From: Anaerovorax sp. IOR16 | GTDB taxonomy: Bacteria > Bacillota > Clostridia > Peptostreptococcales > Anaerovoracaceae | Assembly (NCBI RefSeq): GCF_017168145.1 | Contig: NZ_JADQTL010000010.1 | Coordinates: 558,001 to 622,000, forward strand | Reading direction: 5' to 3' | Length of the DNA: 64,000 nt | Program-made: the position numbers and the translations under genes | The notes under the pieces: model-generated | What the model was told of the DNA's origin: nothing | Seen by the model: only the letters and a program-made list of their open reading frames with translations | Database searches by the model: none | In this document: piece after piece, positions 7,924 to 15,466 of the stretch | Numbering within the stretch: the stretch's first letter is position 1 | How the letters are laid out: each line of letters opens with the position of its first letter

Positions 7924-9000
7924 TTATAAGTACCTTGTACAAGACTCTATTATTTCTTTTGAGTATTGATAAATATCATCGATAGTATCTATATTATAAC
8001 GGATAGGTTTTTTATTCTCGTCAGCTATAGTAATAAATTTAATGGATGAAGTGAGGTGGACTCTGCAAATCCATTTTCTATTGTTGTCATCGAGAAGTAT
8101 TCCGAAATAGCTTTCAGTATCTCTGTAAACTATTCGAGTGCTTTCAACTGTAGTACGAAGAATAGATTTAATTATAGCGTAAGCTTCTAATTCCTCTATG
8201 GTAGTATTTATTTTATTAACAGGTTCATCTTCTAATTCGTCAACCTTACAAGTTTCGTCATTATTGGATAAGGCGGCTTCTTCGGCGGCTTCTTTGTTTA
8301 ATGCACTTTTGATTTTATTGTTCATTAAATCATTAATATATTGGGAAATTGAACGTTTAACGAGAGGTGAAAATTTTTCGATTATTTTCTGACTTTTTAC
8401 ACCTTCATACACATCATTTAGCACGTATTTCACGAATTCAGATGATGGGTTCTCTATTTCTTTGGCAAACCAGTCTTTTATTAATTGACTATACTTTAAA
8501 TCAGAAGCAGAATTTAAAATATTATCAACGTCTAAATTTCCCTTTACGAATCTTGATATTTCTGCAATATCTCTATCTTTTAAATTTAGTAAATCAACTG
8601 ATAGAAAAAGCTTTGAATCCATTTTATTTTTATCTTCTAAATCTGTATAAAATCGATATACAATACCATTAGTAAGTATGGCAAACTTAGATGATGTTGT
8701 TCCAAAATACCTAAAAAGCTGAGACCCATGTTTGTCTAAATTTTCATTACAAGGTTTGCATTCAATTAATATTAATGGCTTTTGGTCAATCATTATTGCG
8801 TAATCTACTTTTTCACCTTTTTTTATTCCTACATCTGCAGTAAATTCAGGAACAAATTCTAAGGGATTAAAGACATCATACCCAAGCATTTGAAAAAAGG
8901 GCATAATTAATGATGTTTTTGTAGCTTCTTCTGTTGGTATAGAATCTTTTAAGGATTCAATACGTTGCGTAAATTGATTGATTTTTTCATTAAGTTCCAT
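7924..9000 (-). CDS. Lone HSDR_N-type (type I restriction R subunit N-terminal) nuclease
   Basis: Start at ATG 9000 because AAGGAG precedes it by six bases. The 358-residue protein carries the HSDR_N PD-(D/E)XK nuclease core: E in SLIMPFFQMLGYD, D in GEKVDYAIM, then the LILIECKP motif (ExK) near residue 95. No helicase motor or methylase/specificity genes accompany it, so it is not a classical type I restriction enzyme. The middle is helical and low in motifs; the C-terminal about 110 residues are a separate domain. Position between integrase and repressor is typical of lysogenic-conversion genes; a defence role is inference. Confidence 0.75.
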   Translation of the reverse strand: MELNEKINQFTQRIESLKDSIPTEEATKTSLIMPFFQMLGYDVFNPLEFVPEFTADVGIKKGEKVDYAIMIDQKPLILIECKPCNENLDKHGSQLFRYFGTTSSKFAILTNGIVYRFYTDLEDKNKMDSKLFLSVDLLNLKDRDIAEISRFVKGNLDVDNILNSASDLKYSQLIKDWFAKEIENPSSEFVKYVLNDVYEGVKSQKIIEKFSPLVKRSISQYINDLMNNKIKSALNKEAAEEAALSNNDETCKVDELEDEPVNKINTTIEELEAYAIIKSILRTTVESTRIVYRDTESYFGILLDDNNRKWICRVHLTSSIKFITIADENKKPIRYNIDTIDDIYQYSKEIIESCTRYL

Positions 9001-9166
9001 AACACGACTCCTTTGCAACATAATGTGATCGTCTTACCAAAGATTGTCGTTTCTAAAGTTTTATGTCAATGACGCAAATATAACTTTAGAATTTTACTTC
9101 GCATTATATGAATGCTGTATTTAATTATAATATACCATTTTTAAATAGTGAATTGGATATGAATTA

Positions 9167-9844
9167 TTAAATCATTTTTATGAAAGAGTATAATGGATTC
9201 TTTTTTAGATCAATATTTTGTGTTGATAATTGACTTCTGGATAATATTTTTAAATCATCTAAGTCTGTACCAGAATAATATTGACACATTTCATAAGCTA
9301 AGCTCTTTACTCTATTTTTTATAAAAGATTCAGTTACATTATAACGTTGAGCATATGATTCTGCGACGAAGCAAGCATTCCGCCTAACATTGATACCTAA
9401 TCTTTTTGCGTCAATTATATCGTCACAAAATTGTTTTATAAAAATTTTATAAGGTAATATTAATTCAGCAGATCCCTCATTTGCTTGCCATTCCATAAAT
9501 TTGTTCTGGTTTGGCATAGCTTTTTCAAAACAATGAAAGGATTGTGTTTTAGCATTGCGGTGTTCAACAAGATGTATTAACTCATGGCCACAATCAAAAT
9601 TCTTTTCTTGTGCGTTTCTGTTTTCATTTAGGATGATAATATCCATTCCATCAAATGTATTTCGTTTTGTTGCGAGTCCTCTTAAGCCAGTTGTAAAAAA
9701 TGGTACTTCTTTCACTGTCAAATGTTTAAAAGACTTACATAATTCAATTGTATTAATAGGGTAATTTGATAGGGTAACTCCCCATCTATTTCTATGTTCT
9801 TCAATCCTCTTATAAAGCGTGACTTTATTTAAGTAATTGTGCAT
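9167..9844 (-). CDS. ImmA/IrrE-type metallopeptidase
   Basis: Zinc protease of 225 residues. The active-site helix is FDCGHELIHLVEH (HExxH) around residue 87, with a downstream EWQANEGSAELILP motif supplying the third zinc ligand, the arrangement of ICEBs1 ImmA that cleaves the ImmR repressor. It follows the CI-like repressor gene by 10 bases in the same leftward operon, so it is probably the anti-repressor protease of this prophage. Regulation of induction by proteolysis is known for ImmA; its use here is inferred from context. Confidence 0.85.
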   Translation of the reverse strand: MHNYLNKVTLYKRIEEHRNRWGVTLSNYPINTIELCKSFKHLTVKEVPFFTTGLRGLATKRNTFDGMDIIILNENRNAQEKNFDCGHELIHLVEHRNAKTQSFHCFEKAMPNQNKFMEWQANEGSAELILPYKIFIKQFCDDIIDAKRLGINVRRNACFVAESYAQRYNVTESFIKNRVKSLAYEMCQYYSGTDLDDLKILSRSQLSTQNIDLKKNPLYSFIKMI

Positions 9845-9854
9845 CTCATATCTC

Positions 9855-10220
9855 CTATTTTTTTTCGTTCTTTCTTATATCTTTTATCATATTAATTGCC
9901 ATCATTATGTCCCGAGGATCTATTTCATTTTCTTGGGCCTCTTTTGCAAGGCTAAGATATACCCCGTCTAATTCTTCTATTTCTTTTTGCAATTTTGTAT
10001 CACAGACACCATCATCTTCTTCACCCGTCAGCAAGAATCTTTCTGACACGCCCAAGAATTCAGATATGGGTTTAATGTAAACGGCTTTAGGTTCAGTGCC
10101 TCGTTTTTTCCAATTAACAAATGTGCTTTGTGCAACTCCTATAGCATCACAGAAAGTTTTTTCATTCACCCCTTTTTCTTTTATCAGTTTAACTATTCTG
10201 TTTATCATTATTTTTTCCAT
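9855..10220 (-). CDS. CI-like lysogeny repressor, XRE family
   Basis: Protein of 121 residues. The N-terminal helix-turn-helix spans about residues 5-65 (KTFCDAIGVAQSTFVNWKKRG, then PISEFLGVSERFLLTGEE). The C-terminal helical tail lacks the Ser-Lys protease of LexA-like CI, fitting repressors inactivated by a partner ImmA protease, which is encoded next. It reads away from the early genes, and two identical 14-bp sites lie in the shared promoter region just upstream. AAGGTGG precedes the ATG. Confidence 0.85.
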   Translation of the reverse strand: MEKIMINRIVKLIKEKGVNEKTFCDAIGVAQSTFVNWKKRGTEPKAVYIKPISEFLGVSERFLLTGEEDDGVCDTKLQKEIEELDGVYLSLAKEAQENEIDPRDIMMAINMIKDIRKNEKK

Positions 10221-10242
10221 ATCTCCACCTTCTAAAAAATAT

Positions 10243-10294
10243 TTCCAAAAAGTGAATTATAGTTATTGACACATTCCAAAAAGTGAAGTATATT
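10243..10294. promoter_or_regulatory. Lysogeny switch: two operators with divergent promoters
   Basis: The 14-mer ttccaaaaagtgaa occurs at 10243-10256 and 10274-10287, 31 bases apart. The second copy fills the spacer of a consensus rightward promoter: TTGACA (10266-10271), 17 bases, TATATT (10289-10294). On the minus strand a TATAAT (10261-10256) abuts the first copy and would serve the repressor gene. A weak inverted copy occurs near 10347-10358. Confidence 0.75.
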
Positions 10295-10304
10295 GTAACT
10301 AAGG

Positions 10305-10450
10305 AATTCACAAATTGGCAATAAAAATCAGAGTGTCATTAAAAAATACACTTTTTAGCATTTTCGTATATATGAATTTGTCTCAACAACATAAATATAT
10401 TGCAAATGTGAACAAAAGTCAATGGTTTCCTTAAAAATAATTCACAAATT
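10305..10450. repeat. Twelve-mer direct repeat in the early leader
   Basis: aattcacaaatt is present at 10305-10316 and again at 10439-10450, the second copy just ahead of the Cro-like gene. A partial inverted match (gaatttgt) lies near 10373. These differ from the CI-type sites and could be operators of the Cro-like protein. That role is inference. Confidence 0.35.
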
Positions 10451-10475
10451 TGAATAACGAAAGGTGGTGAAGATT

Positions 10476-10682
10476 GTGGCTAAGAGACCTAGGGAAAAGT
10501 GGCAAGCAGAAGCAAGGCTTAAAATGGAATGCATGGGAATCGGATATAAAGAGTTAGCGGAAAGAATAGGCTCCACGCAAGGTACCGTCGGACAAGCAAT
10601 GTGCAAAAATTATAGCAGTAAAATTAAGCAAAAAATCTGCGACTATCTCGGCATAGATGCGGATGAAGAAAATGTTAGTTAG
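10476..10682 (+). CDS. Small helix-turn-helix protein, Cro-like
   Basis: First rightward gene after the switch. GTG at 10476 is chosen because AAAGGTGGTG ends six bases upstream; two earlier GTG codons lie inside that site. The 68-residue product reads AKRPREKWQAEARLKM then a helix-turn-helix, GIGYKELAERIGSTQGTVGQA, and ends CDYLGIDADEENVS. Position, size and domain suggest a Cro-type early repressor. I cannot name its operator with certainty. Confidence 0.7.
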   Translation: MAKRPREKWQAEARLKMECMGIGYKELAERIGSTQGTVGQAMCKNYSSKIKQKICDYLGIDADEENVS

Positions 10683-10690
10683 GAGTACAT

Positions 10691-11410
10691 ATGAATCAAT
10701 TAAAAATTTTCGAGAATCAAGAATTTGGACAAGTTAGAACTTTAGAAGAAAATGGTAAACCGTTATTTTGCGGTAGTGATGTTGCTAAAGCATTGGGTTA
10801 TGCAAAGCCGCACAATGCAGTAAGCACACATTGTAAGGGTGCTACCCTAAAACGGGGTATCATAGATAGCCTTGGAAGAGAGCAAGCTGTTAATTTCATC
10901 ACCGAAGGCGACCTTTACCGACTCATCGTAAACAGCAAGTTACCGACCGCAGAAAAATTCGAATCATGGGTATTCGATGAAGTCTTACCGTCTATCAGGA
11001 AGCAAGGTTCGTATAAGATTCCACAGACAAAACGCGAAGAAGTCGCTTTGTTCTTGGGAGCTTTAGAAGAGCAAGAAGAGAAAATTGAAGCCGTCAATGA
11101 AGACTTGCAGAAATTTAAGAGAGATATTCCGATTTTCGGAGTTGAATGCGACAGAATCACAAGCGCAGTCAAGGGAAAAGGTGTTACTTGTATGGGTGGT
11201 AAGAAATCCGCTGCCTACAATGACAAATCACTTAGAGGGAAGATTTACTCAGATATTTACTGCCAACTCAAAAGAGAATTTGATGTAACGTCTTACAAAG
11301 CAATTAAAAGGAATCAAGCCGATTTGGCGATTGACATTATCAGAAATTACAAGATGCCGTTGGTGCTAATTCAGCAGGTTGAGCAGTTAAACCAACAGGT
11401 GGCTATGTAA
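10691..11410 (+). CDS. Phage antirepressor (BRO-N plus ORF6C domains)
   Basis: 239 residues. BRO-N domain at about 1-110 (FGQVRTLEENGKPLFCGSDV, then VNFITEGDLYRLIVNSKLPTA and VLPSIRKQGSY), followed by a short coiled coil and the ORF6C domain (KGVTCMGGKKSAAY, then YSDIYCQLKREFDV). Such proteins are made early and counteract CI-type repressors or alter host transcription. It is nine bases downstream of the Cro-like gene with AGGAG upstream. A second, different antirepressor is at 45124. Confidence 0.88.
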   Translation: MNQLKIFENQEFGQVRTLEENGKPLFCGSDVAKALGYAKPHNAVSTHCKGATLKRGIIDSLGREQAVNFITEGDLYRLIVNSKLPTAEKFESWVFDEVLPSIRKQGSYKIPQTKREEVALFLGALEEQEEKIEAVNEDLQKFKRDIPIFGVECDRITSAVKGKGVTCMGGKKSAAYNDKSLRGKIYSDIYCQLKREFDVTSYKAIKRNQADLAIDIIRNYKMPLVLIQQVEQLNQQVAM

Positions 11411-11421
11411 GGAGGTAAACG

Positions 11422-11661
11422 ATGCCAAAACTAAAGGAACGTCCCGAAGTTACGCAGGACAAGCAGCTTCAAGGAAAAATAGCAGAAAAAATGGTCATCA
11501 ATGGCATTGATACGCAAAATGAATTAGCCGAAAGGTTAGGAATCCATCGTACAACGCTAATTTGTAAGCTAGCCGACCCCGACAAATTCAGCCGGAGAGA
11601 ATTGAGACGATTATTTACGATTCTGAAATTTTCGGATGAAGAAAAAGGCGCAGTAATGTAG
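11422..11661 (+). CDS. Small helix-turn-helix DNA-binding protein
   Basis: 79 residues; the core GIDTQNELAERLGIHRTTLICKLADPDKF is an XRE-like helix-turn-helix, preceded by a charged N-terminus. AAGGAGG stands seven bases before the ATG. It lies in the early operon and probably regulates it; no target can be named. Confidence 0.6.
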   Translation: MPKLKERPEVTQDKQLQGKIAEKMVINGIDTQNELAERLGIHRTTLICKLADPDKFSRRELRRLFTILKFSDEEKGAVM

Positions 11662-11679
11662 TTAAAAAGGAGGATATCA

Positions 11680-12030
11680 ATGAACAAAGCTTTAGAAGAA
11701 AGAAATAAACCTATGACGGTGGATTATGGTAGCAGCGTCTGCCCATCTTGTGGCAATGCTCTTCTCCAAAGATACCAAAACCACTGTCAACATTGTGGAC
11801 TGGCATTGTCTTACGAAGAATGTTTAGATGAAGGTTCTAATTTTTTCGTCAGACGTAAATTAAACAACGGTTCTGAGATTATTACAAGCATCACGCACGA
11901 AAACGTATTCACACAATGTCCTGTTTGTGGAAAAGAGATTCAAGTGGATTTGCAAGAGATCCTAAAAGATAAAGAAGGGGAGTTATTCGGTACTTCAATT
12001 TATTGTAAAGAGTGTTGTGAAGGTTTGTGA
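11680..12030 (+). CDS. Phage zinc-ribbon protein of unknown function
   Basis: 116 residues with three cysteine pairs forming likely zinc sites: CPSCGNALLQ with NHCQHCG in the N-terminal half, CPVCGKEIQ near residue 80, and YCKECC at the end. Similar small zinc-ribbon proteins are common in Firmicutes phage early regions without assigned function. AAAGGAGG ribosome site. Confidence 0.55.
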   Translation: MNKALEERNKPMTVDYGSSVCPSCGNALLQRYQNHCQHCGLALSYEECLDEGSNFFVRRKLNNGSEIITSITHENVFTQCPVCGKEIQVDLQEILKDKEGELFGTSIYCKECCEGL

Positions 12031-12066
12031 GTTAGAAAAAGGCATGGTTATGTGAAAGGAGAAGAA

Positions 12067-13059
12067 ATGAAATTATACAAAGGATTTAACAAAAATCTAC
12101 AATGTAGAGGGTTTCAGTACGAAATCGGTAAGGAATTCGAAGAGTTAAGCGCAGATTTATGTCGTAGAGGTTTTCACGCTTGCGAAAATCCGCTAGACGT
12201 ATTTGGATATTACAGTCCGAACGAAAGTCGATATTGTGAGGTCGAGCTTGACGATGTGTCGAAAGAAACAAGCAACGATAGTAAAAGGGTTGGGACAAAA
12301 ATAAAAATCGGTGCAGAGATCGGAATCAAAGGCTTAATCGATGCGTTTATAAAATTTACGTTTGACAAGGTGGATTGGAAAAACGCTAAAGAATCTAACA
12401 CAGGTGACCGAAGTGCAGCTACTAACACAGGTGACCGAAGTGCAGCTACTAACACAGGTGACCAAAGTGCAGCTACTAACACAGGTTACCAAAGTGCAGC
12501 TACTAACACAGGTGACCGAAGTGCAGCTACTAACACAGGTGACCGAAGTGCAGCTACTAACACAGGTTACCAAAGTGCAGCTACTAACACAGGTGACCAA
12601 AGTGCAGCTACTAACACAGGTGACCGAAGTGCAGCTACTAACACAGGTTACCAAAGTGCAGCTACTAACACAGGTGACCAAAGTGCAGCTACTAACACAG
12701 GTTACCAAAGTGCAGCTACTAACACAGGTTACCAAAGTGCAGCTACTAACACAGGTGACCAAAGTGCAGCTACTAACACAGGTGACCGAAGTGCAGCTAC
12801 TAACACAGGTGACCAAAGTGCAGCTACTAACACAGGTGACCGAAGTGCAGCTACTGTTGAGGGAGTAGAGTCAGTTGCTATGTCGGTCGGTATCAAGGGA
12901 ACCGCAAAAGGAATCAAAGGCTGCTGGTTAGTTCTTGCAGAATGGGAATGCACAGACGAATGGCATAGAAAAGATGTTAAATGCATCCTGGTTGACGGAG
13001 AAAAAATTAAAGAAGACACATTTTATAAGCTAGAAAACGGAGAATTTGTTGAGGTTTAA
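12067..13059 (+). CDS. DUF7666-like protein with 17 tandem nonapeptide repeats
   Basis: Start at ATG 12067 behind AAAGGAG; an upstream in-frame GTG at 12052 overlaps that site. The 330-residue protein has an N-terminal domain of about 100 residues (MKLYKGFNKNLQCRGFQYEI, then CRRGFHACENPLDVFGYY) of the type found in many phage proteins. Then come seventeen copies of NTG(D/Y)(R/Q)SAAT, and a C-terminal segment in which the repeat period fades (VEGVESVAMSVGIKGTAKG) before WLVLAEWECTDEWH. Regular nine-residue, Ser/Ala/Thr/Asn/Gly repeats suggest a beta-solenoid rod. No function is known to me; it is neither secreted nor membrane-bound by its sequence. Confidence 0.75.
   Translation: MKLYKGFNKNLQCRGFQYEIGKEFEELSADLCRRGFHACENPLDVFGYYSPNESRYCEVELDDVSKETSNDSKRVGTKIKIGAEIGIKGLIDAFIKFTFDKVDWKNAKESNTGDRSAATNTGDRSAATNTGDQSAATNTGYQSAATNTGDRSAATNTGDRSAATNTGYQSAATNTGDQSAATNTGDRSAATNTGYQSAATNTGDQSAATNTGYQSAATNTGYQSAATNTGDQSAATNTGDRSAATNTGDQSAATNTGDRSAATVEGVESVAMSVGIKGTAKGIKGCWLVLAEWECTDEWHRKDVKCILVDGEKIKEDTFYKLENGEFVEV
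12397..12855 (+). repeat. Seventeen 27-bp tandem repeats
   Basis: In-frame minisatellite of exactly 17 x 27 bp. Units differ at only two bases, giving GACCGA (DR), GACCAA (DQ) or TACCAA (YQ); the fourth combination, TACCGA, is absent. Unit order is DR DR DQ YQ DR DR YQ DQ DR YQ DQ YQ YQ DQ DR DQ DR. Confidence 0.97.
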
Positions 13060-13069
13060 AGGAGGAAAC

Positions 13070-13639
13070 ATGGAAGAAAGAGCGAGACGAAGAAAGAGAC
13101 AGAGGGTTATTAAAGACATCACTAGTATCGTATTAAAAATCATCCTAGCGTTTGCATTACTAACCATCATCAGCAACCAAAACGCGGCGGCTCAGATGCA
13201 GACCAATACGCTCAATAAATTAAACGATTTAAGCGTGGAAATTGATGATATAGGCACAATCACACCATCGCCGGAAGAAGACAAGCCTACGGTTGGATTA
13301 AGCGACGAAGAACGTGAACTAATCGAAAAGGTCGTCATGGCAGAAGCGGAAGGAGAACCCATTGAGGGGAAGATGGCAGTTGCACAAGCTATAAAAGACA
13401 GGTCCGAATTATGGGATATGACAGTAACAGAAGTTGTTCTACAGCCCGCACAATTTACAAAGCCATCACAAAAGACGGTAAACAGTGAAGTGATCCAAGC
13501 AGTATCGGCGGTGTTTGACAGTGATATTAGTATATTTGACGATCCGGTGACACACTTCCATAATGATTCGGTAAGTCCATACTGGATTGATGGGAAGATT
13601 AACCGTGGAAGTATTGGAGGGCATACGTTTTATTATTGA
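13070..13639 (+). CDS. Membrane-anchored SleB/CwlJ-type cell wall hydrolase
   Basis: 189 residues, start at ATG 13070 behind AAAGGAGG. A basic N-terminus (ERARRRKRQRV) leads into one membrane segment at about residues 22-40, then a linker, then a Hydrolase_2 domain from about residue 85 (EKVVMAEAEGEPIEGKMAVA, then FTKPSQK, HFHNDSVSPYW, and GGHTFYY at the end). The catalytic glutamate lies in the AEAEGE motif. In sporulating bacteria this fold cuts spore cortex; in phages it occurs in early regions, perhaps for wall remodelling. Cytoplasm-in orientation would place the domain outside the membrane. Confidence 0.8.
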   Translation: MEERARRRKRQRVIKDITSIVLKIILAFALLTIISNQNAAAQMQTNTLNKLNDLSVEIDDIGTITPSPEEDKPTVGLSDEERELIEKVVMAEAEGEPIEGKMAVAQAIKDRSELWDMTVTEVVLQPAQFTKPSQKTVNSEVIQAVSAVFDSDISIFDDPVTHFHNDSVSPYWIDGKINRGSIGGHTFYY

Positions 13640-13669
13640 GACGGAGAAAGTAAAGGAGGGGTGCAGAAG

Positions 13670-13864
13670 ATGCCAGTTAGAATGATGTCCGTTGAGGACG
13701 CGATAGACCTGTTGAGAAACAAGTTAAGCAAAGCAGAGGATATGATTATTATAGATGTGCGAGACGGTGAACTATACAAGCCAAACGAACAATCAAACAT
13801 GACGTTTGGAGACTTGATTGAGTGGGTTGCTAGAGATACCGCAGTTGTACTGATAAGGGAGTGA
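13670..13864 (+). CDS. Small phage protein of unknown function
   Basis: 64 residues from ATG 13670; AAAGGAGGGG lies nine bases upstream, and a GTG at 13661 is an alternative. Acidic, with SVEDAIDLLRNKLSKAED and a GDLIEWVARDTAVV helix. No family recognised. Confidence 0.5.
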   Translation: MPVRMMSVEDAIDLLRNKLSKAEDMIIIDVRDGELYKPNEQSNMTFGDLIEWVARDTAVVLIRE

Positions 13865-13878
13865 TTAACTTGATTGTA

Positions 13879-13919
13879 TTAAAAAAGCACCCACGGAATT
13901 GCCGTTCCAGTAGGGTGCA
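13879..13919 (-). terminator. Nested hairpin, minus-strand terminator shape
   Basis: GCACCC pairs with GGGTGC and encloses an ACGG/CCGT stem. The minus strand continues TTTTTTAATAC, so the element looks like a terminator for leftward transcription although no leftward gene lies nearby. On the plus strand it is a leader hairpin about 50 bases ahead of the ATPase gene. Confidence 0.4.
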
Positions 13920-13966
13920 CAGATAATTATACAACTTAAAAATAACATTAGAAGGGAGATTTGTCA

Positions 13967-15256
13967 ATGTCAATTAAAATAAACAAACTAGAAATAGAAA
14001 ATGTGAAGAGAGTAAAGGCTGTTGCTATTGAGCCTACAACCAACGGCTTAACTGTAATTGGTGGTAAAAATGGTCAAGGAAAAACCTCTGTTTTGGATTC
14101 TATCGCTTGGGGATTGGGTGGTGAAAAATATCGTCCAAGCCAAGCACAGCGTGAAGGCTCTGTGCTTCCTCCTAATCTACATATTGTAATGTCAAATGGT
14201 CTTGTCGTGGAGCGCAAAGGTAAGAATAGCGATTTAAAAGTTATAGACCCAAACGGTAAGAAATGCGGTCAGCAGCTTCTTAATGAATTTATAGAGCAAC
14301 TTGCCTTAGATCTTCCGAAATTTATGCAGGCATCCAACAAGGAAAAGGCCAATACTTTACTACAGATTATTGGAGTTGGGAGACAGCTTGCTGAATTGGA
14401 ACAACAGGAAAAAGAGTTATATAATCGTCGTCTTGCTATTGGTCAGATTGCGGATCAAAAAAAGAAGTTTGCGAAGGAACAACTATATTATCCGGATGCA
14501 CCAAAGGAACCTATTTCTGCTTCGGAGTTAATTAGACAGCAGCAGGATATATTGGCTAGAAACGGAGAGAACCAAAGAAAAAGAGAAAATATATCATTTC
14601 TAGAAAATAAAGCGCAAAACATTAGAGATAAGATTGTAGAGCTTCATAACCTATTGGATCAGTGGATTGAAAAAGAAAATGAAGTTAATGCTGAATTAGA
14701 AATTGCCAGGAAGTCCGCTCTTGATTTGCATGATGAATCCACCGAGGAACTAGAAAACAATATCAACAATATTGAAGCAATCAACCGGAAGGTAAGAGCA
14801 AACCTTGATAAAGATAAGGCTGAGCAGGACGCTCAAGAGCATGAGAATCAATATAACACCTTAACTGGAGAAATTAACGATGTTCGGCAGAAGAAAATTG
14901 ATCTATTAAGGGGTGCTGAGCTTCCACTACCGGGTTTATCTGTGGAAGACGGGGAACTTACATATAACGGATATCAGTGGGACAACATGTCAGGCTCTGA
15001 TCAGCTGAAAGTATCAACGGCCATTGTAAGAAAGCTTAATCCAAATTGTGGCTTTGTCCTCTTGGACAAGCTGGAGCAAATGGATATTGATACGCTGCAT
15101 GAATTTGGGGCTTGGCTTGAGTCTGAAGGACTACAAGCTATTGCAACTAGAGTAAGTACTGGAGAAGAATGCTCAATCATAATCGAAGATGGGTATGTAG
15201 CCAAAACGGAGGCGGCGGTAGAATCGGCTCCATCATGGAAAGCAGGTGAATTTTAA
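13967..15256 (+). CDS. SbcC/Rad50/RecF-like phage ATPase
   Basis: 429 residues, ATG 13967 behind GAAGGGAG. The N-terminus has an SMC-type ABC ATPase half: INKLEIENVKRVKAVAIEP and Walker A GGKNGQGKTSVLDSIAWGLGG. A central region of about 190 residues is coiled coil. The C-terminal half has the signature-like MSGSDQLKVSTAIVRKLNP and a Walker B strand, GFVLLDKLEQMD, where lysine replaces the usual glutamate after the aspartate. It likely bridges or processes DNA ends in phage recombination together with the Sak4-like and helicase genes downstream. Stop and next start overlap as TAATG. Confidence 0.82.
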   Translation: MSIKINKLEIENVKRVKAVAIEPTTNGLTVIGGKNGQGKTSVLDSIAWGLGGEKYRPSQAQREGSVLPPNLHIVMSNGLVVERKGKNSDLKVIDPNGKKCGQQLLNEFIEQLALDLPKFMQASNKEKANTLLQIIGVGRQLAELEQQEKELYNRRLAIGQIADQKKKFAKEQLYYPDAPKEPISASELIRQQQDILARNGENQRKRENISFLENKAQNIRDKIVELHNLLDQWIEKENEVNAELEIARKSALDLHDESTEELENNINNIEAINRKVRANLDKDKAEQDAQEHENQYNTLTGEINDVRQKKIDLLRGAELPLPGLSVEDGELTYNGYQWDNMSGSDQLKVSTAIVRKLNPNCGFVLLDKLEQMDIDTLHEFGAWLESEGLQAIATRVSTGEECSIIIEDGYVAKTEAAVESAPSWKAGEF

Positions 15257-15444
15257 TGGAAAAAGATATTTTGATTATCAAAAAAGAAAGCTTTAGTAAT
15301 GAAGATTATATGAAGCCTTTGAAGGTTTCAACAGAACTTCATTCTCAAGTTAAAAGCATTGCGGATGAAGCAAATCAACCAATCAGTAAGATTTCATGCA
15401 TGCTTATTGAATTTGCTTTAGCACATGTAAAAATAGAGGATTAA
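15256..15444 (+). CDS. Small ribbon-helix-helix-like protein
   Basis: 62 residues, translationally coupled to the preceding ATPase by a TAATG overlap. The segment MKPLKVSTELHSQVKSIADE followed by a second helix resembles a short ribbon-helix-helix DNA-binding fold. No closer assignment is possible. Confidence 0.5.
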   Translation: MEKDILIIKKESFSNEDYMKPLKVSTELHSQVKSIADEANQPISKISCMLIEFALAHVKIED

Positions 15445-15466
15445 AAGTAAAGGAGGGTAAACGTTA

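Noticed and set aside
12334-12816. Long leftward open frame in the repeat region encoding cysteine/valine repeats
   Set aside because: It exists only because the 27-bp repeat has no stop in that frame; no ribosome site or conserved sequence.
12397-12855. Direct repeats resembling a CRISPR array
   Set aside because: The 27-bp units are contiguous with no unique spacers and are exactly in frame in a long gene.
12362-12868. Shifted rightward frame with LTQVTEVQL-type repeats
   Set aside because: Same shadow effect of the repeat; the frame with a flanking domain on either side is the real one.
14950-15120. Walker B Asp-Lys in the SMC-like ATPase as an inactivating mutation
   Set aside because: The rest of the motif and reading frame are intact, and phage homologues may use this form; not enough to claim loss of activity.
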